Source: Paramecium pentaurelia
Taxonomy: Eukaryota; Ciliophora; Oligohymenophorea; Peniculida; Parameciidae
Direction: 5' to 3'
Length of the DNA stretch: 64,000 nucleotides
Assembly (NCBI GenBank): GCA_905183005.1
Contig: CAJJDO010000053.1
Coordinates: forward strand, 316,165 to 380,164
Shown here: positions 24,872-37,757 of the stretch, one piece after another
Position numbering within the stretch: position 1 is the first letter of the stretch
Layout: each line of letters starts with the position of its first letter
Notes under the pieces: generated by a model
The model's database searches: none
What the model was told of the DNA's origin: nothing
Seen by the model: the letters and a program-made list of their open reading frames with translations, nothing else
Position numbers and translations under genes: made by a program

Positions 24872-27800
24872 ATGTTTAATGAAGAATTAGGCGTCATTGA
24901 TTATGAAGTTGAAAGTGATGATTCAATTTAATTGATAGAAAATCCTTAGGAAATTGTCATTTCAACTCCAATATAAGAATAAAAATAAATACCATAATAG
25001 ATTGTATAATAAATACCAGAATAACCAAATATAGAAAATACAGAAAATATTGAAAGATAATAACTAGAAGAAGAATAAATGTTACGTAGACCTTATGCAT
25101 TAAGATGGAAAAAGAAATCAATTAAGAAATTAGAAAAAATAACTTCAAAAATGACTGATTAAGATTTAGATGAAATTAAAGATATTTTAACTAAAAAGGT
25201 AGTAATCACTGATAGTAAAATCAATAATAATAATAACTATAATAATAATAATAATAATAATAATGATGTAATCATTTCTGGTTCAATTCTAAAAAATCCA
25301 TAAACTACACTTAATCAAGTTCAAAAATAAAAATAATTTTAAGTCCTTGTTGAACATTTTGCAAATAAACCTGATTTTCTAGAAGCAATTATTGCTTAAG
25401 ATTTGGAATAAGAAAATGCAAATTAAGATGGAGGTATACTCAAAAAACCTATGATTGTACCTCCAAAAGCAGGATTAAAGAAGTAACCAGGAAGAAAAAA
25501 AACAAATGTCACTTTTGAAGATTAATCATAACCACCAAATGGAGGAATTCAATTTATTAAAACAAGTGTTCTACCATAAAAGTAACCTCCTCCTCCACCA
25601 TAACCTCAATAATAAATTCAAAATATTCTTTCAAAATTCTAAGAAATTAGAGAAAAATCAGTAGCTCCAACATAATCTTAATAAACAACTGCAATTTAAG
25701 AAATATAAGATGTGCCTTTAGGAACAGGTGCATGGTATCCTAATAAATAAGATAGAAAGAGTTAACCTTTTATACCACCTCATGCTGGATCAAATCCTAA
25801 AATATTACCTACAATAAATTCAGTTTAAATGATATCTCCATCTTAAGCTGCTTAATAGTCTTTAAATCATAAATTTTTAGGAATGAATTAAAATCAATCT
25901 AGACTCAGCAATAGTCCTCCAAGAGTAAGAGACATGATTACTCAATAATATACATCTTCATATTAAGTTGATAGACCTCCAATTATGCCAAGTAGACAAT
26001 AACCTGTATTTTAATAATAGATACTGGAAAAGAATATAAATTATGAATTGAATCAAGTAAAGAAAAATAAGGAATAATTAAGTAGTCATTAATAATCTTA
26101 ATTGAGGGAGTCTTAAATAAAATTATAGGCAAAGTTATAAGAAAGTGTTAAGAGATAAAGTGTTGCATAACCAACAATAGAGGAGAATGATTCTGATTTT
26201 ATGGATGATATAATGGATAGTCAAGCATTTATAGATTTTAAGAGAGCTGGCAACTTAATTTGTGGATCTTAATAATCATAAATATAATAATAATATTGGC
26301 AAGAGATTAATTTCAATACAGATATTCCTAAAGATTATTATATGAATGAGAAATTTAGAGTTGATGTGGGACAAGAGATTGATATTTGTGATGCCTATGA
26401 ATTATTTAAATTGTATTTTGATTAAAGCATTTTCAAATACATCTGTCAAATATCAAACAAACGGTAATGTATTAAAATTGATGAAGATATTTTAGAATCA
26501 TTTATTTCAGCATTAATATATATATTCTATATCTAATTATTAGGTATGAGAGAGATTAAAAGAGTTAGATTTGATCATATACTTGATTATGTTACATTTG
26601 GTCATATTTGTAAAGAAATTAGAATAGATGAATTGGAAGATTATTCTTTTATATTTGATAAAATAAGTAAGAATTTTAAAAGCAATTATTAACCAGAAGA
26701 ATTCTTAACTCTAGATTCTCCAATTTTCTATTAAAATCATAGTGTTGAAGGTTTAATATCACTTTCTGATGGAATGAAAGGGTATGTATTAGATTTCATT
26801 TATGGAATCAATGATTAAAAGATTCTTTAAAGTTTATAAAAATATTAAGGTAAACATCATAAAGTATATTTGGGACCTGATGTTTCATCTTTGAATTTAA
26901 TATCTTAATTGAAAAAGAAATAATTTGGTTCATTAGCAAAATTAGTAGACAAACAGGTATTTTACTTAAATATTTATATAGACCCAATTGAGTTAAGAAT
27001 AAATTTAAGAAGTGAAATAAAATGCTTAAAAAGGTAAAAGCACTTAATTATTATCATCTGACAATTAGATGATTATGTTAATTTATGCAGAAAGACAATA
27101 ACATTTATAATAAGTTGAAGGATTTGTATCTTCATTTGCTGATTTCACAAGACTTAAACCTCAAGATACTAAAATTAAGAGTGATGTCAATAAACCTATC
27201 ATTTTATATCTTTATGATAAAATAAAGACATAATATGATAAAAGAGGAAAGACTTATCAATATTCACAAATACCACATCAAGATGCAAATTAACATTTAG
27301 AAATTCTAGTTTAATTAGTCTATTCAAGCATTTATAATGCTAATATTTTAAATAAAATTAAAAATTAATAGTCTTCATTAGCACCAGACAAAGCAAAATA
27401 AATGTATCTAGAATTTGTAAAATAATTATTACATTCTCTCTATGTACGTAGTTTTAAAAGAAGAGGTATTAACTAATTTCCATAAAATCATACATTAGAA
27501 TCTGGAGACACTGGAACATTTAGTTGTATTGAATGTGGAGAATCAAGTTAAACTATTTGTAGAGAATGTTCAAATCATTTTTAAATGTTAATTCCAGTTT
27601 GTAGAAGTAAAAATGAATAATGTTTAAAATCACATATAGAAATGTTAGCAAATTAACCAAAAATTACAAATCCAAATAGAAAACTAACAAATAAATAAGC
27701 TATTGTTAAATTTGAATTTTATCGTTCTTAAATTGAAGCTTCTAAAGATCCAAATGCATAATCTGCATTACCAGTTATTGAAGATACTCTATAATAATTG

Positions 27801-28145
27801 GATAGTTTGGATCCTGATGAAGAATTATCTATTGGAATCCAAACTTTATTAGTTTCATTGTCAGATTTAATATAAAAAATGTTCTAATAACCTAATATAT
27901 TTGTTCCACCAAAAAATTAATAAAGTAGACAAGAAGTTTATAGTTTGAATTAAATAGATCCACCTATTAAATCAGCATAGCAATTATCAAAATCTATTTC
28001 TTAGATTTATAATAATAAATAGGAAGTTGTTTAAAGTTCTTAGGTTATACCTTAAATAATAAAAACTAAAATTGGAGAATAATAAAAAAACATTGATTGT
28101 TCAATCTAAAAATTGTAAGCTAGAGTAGCTAAGATTAATAAATGA
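24872..28145 (+). CDS. PiggyBac-derived domesticated transposase, PiggyMac-like
   Basis: 1,082 residues after a 25-nt intron at 26957-26981. Residues 1-480 are Gln/Asn-rich and disordered. From about 490 the PiggyBac DDE order follows: LFKLYFDQSIFKYI (N-terminal helix), DILESFISALIYIFYIQLLG, FLTLDSPIF with candidate first Asp615, MKGYVLDFIYG, VYLGPDVSSLNLISQL with candidate second Asp670, then KPIILYLYDKIKTQYD (candidate third Asp774 or 781) and the NANIL end. A Cys/His-rich domain begins at residue ~877 (FSCIECGESSQTICRECSNH), as in PiggyBac and Paramecium Pgm. The usual DE after the first Asp is DS here. Pgm and PgmL proteins cut internal eliminated sequences during macronuclear development. 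Which paralogue this is cannot be told from sequence alone. Confidence 0.85.
25222..25265. repeat. AAT trinucleotide repeat in PiggyMac-like gene
   Basis: AAT triplets with a TAT interruption, read as a poly-Asn stretch (residues ~117-131) inside the disordered N-terminal region of the transposase-derived protein. Confidence 0.85.
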
Positions 28146-28243
28146 TAGATATATATATTAATATAATTTTGATATTTAATTTTCTGCATTTTTAAAGTAG
28201 AATATGAAATTGAATTTGCTACACAAAAATACTAATTTATATA

Positions 28244-28980
28244 ATGAATCAAATTTCTTATCCACTAGAAGCAACATTGAGTATTTAAAATAATGCTGAA
28301 CCTACTACTACAAACAGAAAGACACCTAAAAGGATTGGACCAACTGGTAGGTTTTCTTCTTTTTTCTATTGATATTCTTTAGATTAATTACAATTAATGA
28401 TTTTGGTACTTTTCCTTATTTATGAACATTGCCTTGATAATTTTAACTTCTCAATTTCATAGTTTAAGCTGATGGCTATATTGTGTTAAGATATTATGTA
28501 TACCATAGTTGTTTTAGATGTTTTTGTAAAGTATTTTAATTAATGAAATCACACGTATTATTATTATATGCTAAATAAAGCATTAACTTATTGTCTTTAA
28601 GATGATGATCCAATCAGAATTTCTGAATTAATTGGTATTAGAGAATATCAAAAATAACCAAAATTATGTTAAAGCACCTTTGTGACATCTTCTGATTTGA
28701 AATAGATGATAATTAACTAAAAGAGATAGAATAGTGCTTAATCATATCGTAAAATTTAACATTATGATGGTGACTTAAAACCAATCAATAAAACATTTGA
28801 TTGTAGATTGCCATTAAATCAAAATTCATGTCGAAAATACATGAATCTGAAATTAGTTTAGGAACCTACAAAACCTAAACTTTATTTTGGAATCAAGCAT
28901 TAATAATTTAAAGTAAAATAATTCTTTTCATTTAGATAAAAATAAAAATGTAAAGTAAACGATTGGAGGACATGTTCTGA
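28244..28980 (+). CDS. Hypothetical protein, 5' exons unresolved
   Basis: The clearest part runs from ATG 28568 to TGA 28978-28980 with a 23-nt intron at 28913-28935 (129 residues, starting MLNKALTYCLQDDDPIRISE, basic C-terminus). A further candidate start at 28244 (MNQISYPLEATLSIQNN) followed by a possible 36-nt intron (from 28349) also looks coding, but an in-frame TGA near 28545 prevents a simple join. No domain recognised. The stop lies 44 bp before the next gene's ATG. Confidence 0.4.
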
Positions 28981-29024
28981 ATATAAAACTTTGACTAATT
29001 AATTTATTAATTTTTTATTTGCTC

Positions 29025-29567
29025 ATGAATTTTAACAGATAGGAATTACTTAATTTGTAAAATAGAATATTTAATCGTCCCAAGAGATTGAATTCTGTCT
29101 ATGTAGCACCAACTTTGGATGATATTGGAATATTAGCAGAATTACCTAATAATAAGGTATCAAATTTAGGATTCAAATAATAAAGTGCATTAAGAACTTA
29201 ACTAAAAAAATATAGAAATTTATTTCTATATGATAAGAAGTTATTTAGAAATAGAAAAGAATCTAAAGACTTTAAAGAAAATGCAGAAAATAAAGGATCA
29301 ATTCATTATATTAATAGTTCTAAATAATCTTCATAACCTCTTTGGGAAGATGATATGAAAATAACTAAATTGAGTATTATGAAATCAGAAATATTACGTA
29401 ATAAAATTCCAGATATCCCAAAACATATTAATAATAATTCCTAATAAAATTGTCCTAGGAGATTATCTCATATCAATCCAGAACCAATCTAATTTAAAAA
29501 TTTAGTAGTATTACCTTCTATTAGAGGCTGGGATAATAACAACTAAAACTCTTAGAGATCAAACTGA
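29025..29567 (+). CDS. Hypothetical basic protein, 180 aa
   Basis: Intronless frame of 180 residues from MNFNRQELLNLQNRIFNRPK to TGA 29565-29567. It contains VYVAPTLDDIGILAELPNN near the N-terminus, then Lys/Asn-rich text without transmembrane helices. Codon use and Gln-coding TAA/TAG are normal for this genome. No family recognised; it sits 26 bp before the next start. Confidence 0.6.
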
Positions 29568-29593
29568 ACTATTACTATTTTATTATTAAATTT

Positions 29594-31044
29594 ATGTAAA
29601 ATAATATCACATTATCTGTGGACTATAAAATTCCTATTCCTATTTAACATGGAAAATAACGTTTAGTAATCACTTTATTGACAAATGAAGAGAACATAGT
29701 CCAAGTTTATTAGTCAATTGATGAAGAACGAGCAAAATTCAATTCCTAATTTACTATAATCAATCTTAAATTAAACCAAACTAATTAATATCAGTATCAC
29801 TCTCTTATATTAGATTGATAGATTTAACGATGAAGTTTTTCAAATCAATATTATTGATGAACAATACCTATCATTTTTAGCATATGAAAAAGATCATTTA
29901 ATGTTTCTTAATTATAGAAATGGAGAATTTAATAATAAATACAAAGGGTACTAATATTAACTTCTATTTCATCCATAAGTGGATCTATAAATTAAAGAAT
30001 ATAGAGATTTATATTTTAATCAAGCACTTTCTTATTGTATTAATAATAATGCTTATGTTGCTCTCTTATGTGATTTTAGAGTAACCAATAAGAAAGAAGT
30101 TCTAGTAACAATTTTGAAGAATAACTAAATTCTATAAATATACAGTTTTTTTAAAGATAATGGAAGACTTGGTAAAATGATGCTATTTTGTGTAATTAAC
30201 TTTATTGATACTAGTTAGATTAAAATTTTATAGTTGCTCAATCAATAGTAGAAGCTTAATAATTAAATTTTATTATTTTGAATGAGGAGGGCTTTAAAGA
30301 ATATACATTAAAATTATAAATCAATGAAGATACAAGCATAGTTAAAATATTCTATAAGAAAGGATATGTAATAGATTAATAATATTTAATTTTTTATAGA
30401 TTATATTTTTATTAAATGAAAATAATTTTGGAAATCCTTGGGTTGTAATAGTGGATTCAAATACTTTAATTTTGAAAAAGTGTATAGAATTAACATTAAA
30501 GATTGATGATAATTAATTTGCAGTAATATTAGATGTAAAAGTGATATAATTATATCCTTAGGCTTTTTTATTGAATTGTTAATAATTATTTATTTACTAT
30601 GAAATGAATATTGAAGGAATGTATAATGAATAGTTTTTATAAGCAGTTGATTTTACAGAAGATTTTTAGAAATTCATAATTAAAGATTATATTAGATATC
30701 CTGAAACATCAGTTTCAAATATTGTGGCATCAGATTGTGGTTTTGTTACTATTCCTAGAGCTGTAGAGATTGGCATAATTTAAGATAATTATTTAGAATT
30801 TGATGTTTCTCCTATATCTATTTAAAAAGGTGATACAATAGAATAAAAGATTATTAAATTAAATTAAGAATCACATTTAGTTTATTATAATAGATTACCT
30901 AATATTCTATGTCATGCATATCATTTTATGGAAAAAAGAGGATTATTTACATATAATAGTGAGAATGATTTTTAATATATTGCAGAAGAGATAATAAAGA
31001 AAATTATATCATAAAAAAAAATGAATCAAATTTAAATAGAATGA
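29594..31044 (+). CDS. Hypothetical protein, 455 aa
   Basis: Three introns (29794-29821, 30192-30214, 30368-30399; 28, 23 and 32 nt) give a clean 455-residue frame. The sequence is rich in beta-type hydrophobic alternation (for example NPWVVIVDSNTLILKK, SNIVASDCGFVTIPRAVEIG) and could be a repeated beta-domain fold, but no family is recognised and no signal peptide or membrane helix is evident. Confidence 0.75.
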
Positions 31045-31102
31045 TCTTAAAATTTGTGAAAATGGAAAGAATGATAATAATTAATATAATTTATATTGTG
31101 GC

Positions 31103-31434
31103 TCAATAGTCTTCTTGTAAAAATCCAGCATCTCTTTTTGGGAAAGAATTGCATGAATCAATATGAATTTCACTAATTTCAACATAAATATGTACAATCC
31201 ATTTCTGCAATTCCATACATCATGTAATTTTTCATCTTAAATACACCAATGCTTTTAACAACATTATGATTTATGTAATCCTGCACAAACATGACCATCT
31301 GATTTTTTGCAATCTTTATGACATGAATCATTCTCTGCAGTTGATCTAACCCATTTCTTATCATTGCTTGTAATAGGAGGAGCCATTGTTGCTGATATTA
31401 TACCAATCAATAGAAGAACTAATAATAATCTCAT
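31103..31434 (-). CDS. Small secreted Cys-rich protein
   Basis: 102 residues with a 23-nt intron at 31173-31195. The N-terminus MRLLLVLLLIGIISATMA is a strong signal peptide. The mature part has eight Cys in a compact block (CHKDC, HVCAG, QCCQKHWC, NCRNG, DSCNSF), suggesting four disulfides. No family recognised; likely secreted or lodged in a vesicle/trichocyst-type compartment. The gene is convergent with the 29594 gene and divergent from the helicase. Confidence 0.85.
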
Positions 31435-31690
31435 TTCCGTTTTTATATTTAATTATTAATTCAATTTATAATATAATATAATAAACAAAAATAGAAATCC
31501 ATTCAATGCTTATTCTCTCACTTTTTCATTTTATATATACTAAAAAAATATTAATAAAAAAATATTAAATCTCATCAAAATAATAATAAAAAGTTAAATT
31601 TTGTACATTTATTTTATTTATATAAGAATTTGTTAGATTGTTTTGTTTCTTAAACCTAATCAAACAAAAAATCATAATTAAAAAAAGTAA

Positions 31691-34136
31691 ATGCAAACTA
31701 ACTATATTGATTGGTTTAAACTTTCAAATTTAATTCACTTGATTACCAATAAGGGTTATAGAATAGCTAAACATTATGATTTGATAACTTCATTGGAGGA
31801 ACAAATTCAATTTGAATCAACTGAAGAATATGTGGATAAGATTTTCCCTTTGTTCTAAAATGAAAATTATAAAGGCTTAGAGAAGGAAATGTAATCTCAT
31901 AAAAGAATTGTACTAGAAAATTAATTATATCCTCTAAAATTTCGAGTTATTTATGAAGAAGTAGATGATGCTAGTCCTAATACAGATATCAAGCTCAAAG
32001 TAGTGAATTAGATAAAAGAGGATAACAATAAAATTAATACTTGGAAATATTAAAAGTATGTACAATATTTAAGTTTCAAAAAATCAATTAATTTTATAGG
32101 TGGAATTTTCAAAATATAAAATGATGATATCTATTCAACCTTATGTTTATATATTAAGGAAAAAGAAGAAAAATATATAATATTACCAAAAACTTAAGAT
32201 AATATAAAAAATTTTCTTTACAAAAATTATTCTAACAAGTAAGAGGAAAATTATATAAAAAGAAAATAATTTATAATAAATTTTATTCCTATTAGCTCAC
32301 CAAAAGTGTATTAAAATGAAGTAAGCACTATATTTAGACTTTAAACATGCAGTTTTCATTAACTTATAATTTAACCTTCTAAAAAGAATAATGATGTTGT
32401 ATAAACTCCATATGGTAATAAACTAAAATAAGTTTTTTAAAATTTTAAATAAAATATTAGTTTTACTTAACATTTTGATAGAACATAATTAGAAGCTATT
32501 GAAAATGCTACAGATTTTACAAAAAAGGTAACTCATCAATATTAAATAATAGTTTACATTAATTGAAGGTCCTCCAGGAACAGGAAAAACCTAAACTATT
32601 TTAGGTATCTTATCAATTTTCTAGAATTTATTAAAAGAATCTAGGAATTAGGATTAAAAAGATATAATTTTAATTTTGGGAAAATCCAATGGGATTGTTA
32701 ATGATTTAGTGAGGAAAATAAATAAAAGTATATAAACTCAAAATTCAATAATAAATTGTTTAAATGAAGAACCGAATTATCTTAAAGTTCTTCGATATGG
32801 AAGACCAGATTTATGTGAAAATGATATAGCTAGATATAGTGTAGAGATAAGATCCTAATAAAAATTCTTTTCTTTATTTAGAGATAATGTTAATAAAATT
32901 TTTAATTAATTTATCACAAAATAAATAAGTGATTTATTAAAAAAAGAGTAAATTTAAGATTTTAAATCTTTTTTGAAAGATATTGATGAATAGAATGACA
33001 CTTTAGAACCATAAATAAGTCTAGTTTAGTTAATGAAATATATTGAACATTTAAATTTTCGAACAACGAATGCAAAAATATTGAAGTCTTTTGGACATGT
33101 TTATAAAGATTTACGTAAGATTTTGAAAGCTAAGCAAGATAGATATATAAAAATAGAAGGAAATTTATTTTAATATGTAAAAGATAATTATTAATAATAG
33201 CGCCATATTATAGCATCAACATTAAATAGTTGTTGTCATAAGAAATTGAAATATGCATTAGAGAATGCGAAATTGAGAATGTGTATAATTGATGAGGCAC
33301 CAACAGCTTTGGAACCATCTTAATTGATTCCTTTTATTGGATATAATAATATAGATAAAATAGTACTTTTAGGAGATACTAAATAATTGAGTCCTATAGT
33401 AATAGCAAAAGAATCTGAAAAAATGTGTTTGAATCGTTCTTTATTTGAAAGAATGTTATAATGCTTAGAGTCTAAAAAATTGACAGAATAATATCGATAA
33501 ATGCCTAATCTAGCAAAAATTACTTCTACAATATTTTATTAGAATACTCTTAAAAAGAGTCGAATCTAAATGTAGATCCCTAATTATATTCTAAATAGAA
33601 TTCATATAAACAAAAATAGTTTATTTTTTAATACACCTTATGGTACAGAAGAATTTGAAGATTCTAGTTTTAAGAATACTTTAGAATGTCGTGCAATAAT
33701 TCTATTAGTGAAATATCTATTAAACGATGAAATAAAATCAAAAAAGAAAAAGATAATTTCAATTATTAGCCCTTATTCAATGTAAAAAGAATTATTGAGA
33801 ATGCAATTAAAATTTTTAAATCTCCTTAATTATGTAGAGGTAGATACAGTTGATTCATTTTAAGGGAAAGAGAATGAAATTGTAATTCTATCTTTAGTAC
33901 GTTCAAATGATTCAATTGGTTTTTTAAAAGATTAGAGAAGAGCAAATGTGGCATTATCAAGAGCATAATATTGTTAATATGTGTTTGGATCTTAATACAC
34001 ATTTGATAAGTAAATATAAAATAATAATTTTTGGAAAAATCTTATCTAATTATATGAAAAAGAGTAACAAATAATTGATTATAATGAAGAGAGTTTAAGG
34101 GATCCTAATTTCTTCCAGTAGACATTGAATATATGA
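31691..34136 (+). CDS. SF1 RNA/DNA helicase, UPF1/SEN1-like
   Basis: 806 residues after one 25-nt intron (32528-32552) just before the Walker A motif. Helicase motifs appear in order: Q-like QHFDRTQLEAIE, motif I GPPGTGKTQT, motif II IIDEA, motif III LLGDTKQLSP, motif IV region EQYRQMP, motif V VDSFQGKENEIVILSLVRS and motif VI RANVALSRA. This is the UPF1/SEN1/SMUBP group of 5'-3' helicases acting in RNA surveillance, transcription termination or related steps. The N-terminal third (residues ~1-270) is not recognised, and no UPF1 CH zinc domain is visible, which favours a SEN1/SMUBP-like member. Confidence 0.92.
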
Positions 34137-34228
34137 TATATATTTTTAATAAAATAATAATATACAAATATCATTCTATTCAAATTCATTATTAATTAAA
34201 TATTTATAACACAAACTTCAATTTATAT

Positions 34229-35283
34229 ATGGGTACTTGCGGTGGTATATGTGGATAGAGTAATCCTGAAAATACTATTGTTAAAATTTAATAAGTAAAT
34301 ATGGGTGATGTAGATAATTAAATTGAGATGGGATTATAAATGGGAGATGAAGGTGTTCCAATTACACTTTAATAAAGAGTTGAAGAAACATTGAATTAAC
34401 CAAATTAAAACAATGAAAATTAGGTATATGATACATAAAAGAGACCTTCTTTCAAATTTGATGAAATTAAAACTTAAATTTTATAAGAGTCAGTACTAGA
34501 TAAATGTTAGCCTGTAACATTAGAATCAGGAGCTATTTATACTGGATAATGGTAGAATGAGTAGAGACATGGTTGGGGAAAATAAGTTTGGCCAGATTAA
34601 TCAGTTTATGAAGGAGAATGGGTTAATGATAAGGCTTGTGGAAAAGGGAAATTAATACATGCTGATGGAGATGTATATGAAGGTGAATGGGTTAATGATA
34701 AAGCTAATGGATTTGGCAGATATTATCATAGTAATGGAGCAACATATGAAGGAGAGTGGAAAGATGACAAATAACATGGTTATGGAGAAGAACAATGGCC
34801 AGATGGTTCAAAATATAAGGGTTTATATGAAGATGGAAAGAAACATGGTAAAGGTTTATTATAATTTGTTGATGGATCATTTTATAATGGAGAATTCAAT
34901 TATAATGATATACATGGAAAAGGTTGTTTATTATTCTTAATTAATATAAGGTCGATATGTATGGGCAGATAAAAGAGAGTATGAAGGATAATGGAATAAT
35001 AATTAAATGCATGGTATTGGAATTACTAAATGGCCAGATGGGAAAATATATGATGGAGAGTAATTAATTGAAAATAATTGTTTTTAGATATTTAAATGAT
35101 AAAAAAGATGGTTTTGGTACTTTTATTTGGCCAGATGGTAGAAAGTATGTTGGATAATGGTTTGATGGTAAATAACATGGTAGAGGAACATTCACAAAAG
35201 TAAGTGGAGAAAGTAGATAAGGTGAATGGGTTGATGGAAAAAGAATCAGATGGATGGAATTGGAGGAATAATAAACAAATTGA
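34229..35283 (+). CDS. MORN-repeat protein with N-terminal acylation motif
   Basis: 332 residues after two 28-nt introns (34923-34950, ending AAG, and 35060-35087). Starts MGTCGGICG, again Gly2 plus nearby Cys, fitting dual acylation. After ~100 disordered residues come about ten MORN units (for example IYTGQWQNEQRHGWGKQVWP) nearly to the C-terminus. Layout matches the gene at 1505-2708, so the two are likely paralogues. Predicted to tether to membranes or cortex. Confidence 0.88.
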
Positions 35284-35347
35284 AAATTCTCTTAATACAT
35301 TATAAAACTTATTTGATAATTTATACTAGAATTTTATTAAGAAAAAT

Positions 35348-36175
35348 ATGTCCTAATCAAATTTTAATCCATCAATTTAAGCTGAATAAATTGATATTAT
35401 TAGATTGAAACCTAATCTAATATGTTAGCCTGAACAGAATTAATAAAATGATTTGTATTTCTTATTTTTAATAATAAACTTCCCAATTAGAAATGAATTA
35501 TAGAGTACAAAAACAAATAAATAAGAACCTATTTTTTTTCAAGTTCCTAAAATTGAAGAGAAATTTAGTTTATATGATCTCATTATAGTTAAATAAATAG
35601 AATCTAAACAATTAGGCAAATCGTATACTTTATATTTATTAGATATTATTTAGAATTCATGCATCTCATTAATTAGGTGGTGTATTTTTATTTATAGTAA
35701 CTGCAATCAAATTACTTGGCTTAAATAAATTAACAACCATTTCATTTACTATAGCCATTTTGATTACTATATTGTAATTAATAAATATTTTACAATTAGT
35801 TCTCTACTTTGGATTATCAGTGTTGCAATTGTAACAATTGGTATCAGAAGACAAAAATACAATTCTCTAATTTTCTATTTTTTAGGAATAATTGTATCAT
35901 TTATCATTGAATTTTCAAGTACTATTGTTATTTTAGCTACAAATCATATTGCTGATCATTAATTAGGGATCTATAATAAAAATGTAGTAATAAGGTTTAT
36001 ATAATCAATATCTTATAGGATAATAATTTTTATGACTCTTGAATTTATGGTAATTCTTTTTTAAATCATGATGCTTAGATCAGTAGGTCAAATTAGATAA
36101 TTATTTATTGACATTGAAAAATTATAAATGGAGAATCAAAGTAATAATTATATTGAAATCTAAAAAATATTATGA
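35348..36175 (+). CDS. Predicted four-helix membrane protein
   Basis: 256 residues after introns 35623-35653 (31 nt) and 35774-35799 (26 nt). A polar N-terminal half is followed by four hydrophobic segments from about residue 100: GGVFLFIVTAIKLL, TIAILITIFSLLWIISVAIV, LIFYFLGIIVSFIIEF and IIIFMTLEFMVILFQIMML, then a charged C-terminal tail. No family recognised; subcellular site unknown. Confidence 0.8.
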
Positions 36176-36267
36176 TCATTCTTTTATTTAAGGACCCAAT
36201 TAAATCATATTATTCATTCTATTTTCTTGATTCATCATTTTTTAATATTAATTTATAGTTTTAATTT

Positions 36268-37757
36268 ATGGGTAAAAAAATTAAAAAGGGAAAGGAAGGA
36301 CCAGTTAAAGAATATACATCCAGAACTAAAGCTCTCAAAAAACTCTAAGTCAATCTCAAGGATTTCAGAAGACTTTGCATCTTAAAAGGAATTTACCCAA
36401 GAGAACCACCTCAAAAATTAAGAAAATAACATAAAACCTATTACCATAATAAGGATATTGCTTTCCTTAAAAATGAGTCTATACTTGATACATTTAGATA
36501 GAGATAAGCTCATTTAAAAAAAATAAGAAAAGCATTAACTAGAGGTGATAAATTGAAGGCTGGAAGATTACGAAGAAATTAACCAAAAGATAAATTAGAT
36601 CATTTGGTTAAAGAAAGATATCCAACATTTATTGATGCATTAAATGATCTTGATGATCCATTATGCTTAATAAGTTTATTTGCTTCATTTCCAACACACA
36701 AAGAACTTCATATTCCTAATACATTAATTAGAAGTTGTTAAAAAATGATCAATTAATTTTTATTATATGTATCAGCCCATAATTGTTTGAGAAAAGTAAG
36801 ATTCAATCATTTATATTTAAGGTTTTCCTTTCTATTAAGGGTATCTATTATCAAGCTATAGTCTAAGGAGCAACAATTACTTGGATTATGCCATATCCCA
36901 TATAAGCATCTTTACCATTAGATGTTGATTATAAAATAATGATGACATTCCTTGAATTTTATTAAGTTTTGATGAAATTTGTCAACTTTAAACTTCTTGG
37001 TTAAGAAATTGAAATTACTGATTTTAGTGAAGAAGTTAAGAAATTAAAATCAATATCATAAAATAATTAGTATTTTTATTTGTTAAAATCAGGATGGAAA
37101 TTGATGAAGCATTTAAAGAAGATCCAACTATATAATAAATGGATTAATAATAATAAGAAATCAAAAAATATTCAGAATTATTCAAAGGCTTAACATTTTT
37201 CCTATATCCAGAAGTACCTAAATCATCCTTAGAATTTGTGATATTGAGTTTTGGAGGAGAAGTTATGTGGGAGAACGACAATAAAAATTCATCATCGACT
37301 GATCCAAAGATTACTCATGTTATTACTGAAAGAAATGTTTAAAAGAACAAAAAGAGAGAATATATATAACCATAATGGGTTTATGATTCAATTAACTAAT
37401 TAAAATTATTGAGTGTATCTGATTATGCTCCAGAATCAGTAATATTTATATTAATTATTTTAGACTCTCCCTCCTCATTTAAGTCCATTTGAATAATTAA
37501 ATTTAGAGGAAGTTCAATCAGAAAGTGAAGAAGAAGATGGATAATAGAAGTAACATAAGCCTTACTAGAATAATAAAAAATAAAAGGAAAAATAGGCTAA
37601 ACAATAAGAAAAGGAAACAAAGAAGTTAGCTGAAACTATGTTAAGTAGAAAAAATAAGAGATTATATGATATGATTAAGAGAAAAGAAGATGAAGAGAAA
37701 TAAAAGAAAAATAAACTATAAGAAAAGAAGAAAATGATACAAAGTAAGTAATAATGA
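36268..37757 (+). CDS. PES1: Pescadillo homolog (ribosome biogenesis)
   Basis: 471 residues after introns 36796-36821, 37070-37092 and 37439-37463. The Pescadillo N-domain is clear: KALKKLQVNLKDFRRLCILK followed by GIYPREPP, then KVFLSIKGIYYQA after intron 1. A BRCT domain sits at about residues 290-380 (FKGLTFFLYPEVPKSSLE to QPQWVYDSINQLKLL), and the C-terminus is a Lys/Glu/Gln-rich coil. The protein acts in the nucleolus with BOP1 and WDR12 for 27S pre-rRNA processing in 60S maturation. Confidence 0.94.

Noticed and set aside
24872..28145. An active mobile element with terminal inverted repeats
   Set aside because: No inverted terminal repeats or TTAA duplications were seen next to the gene, and it carries an intron and host-like codon use.
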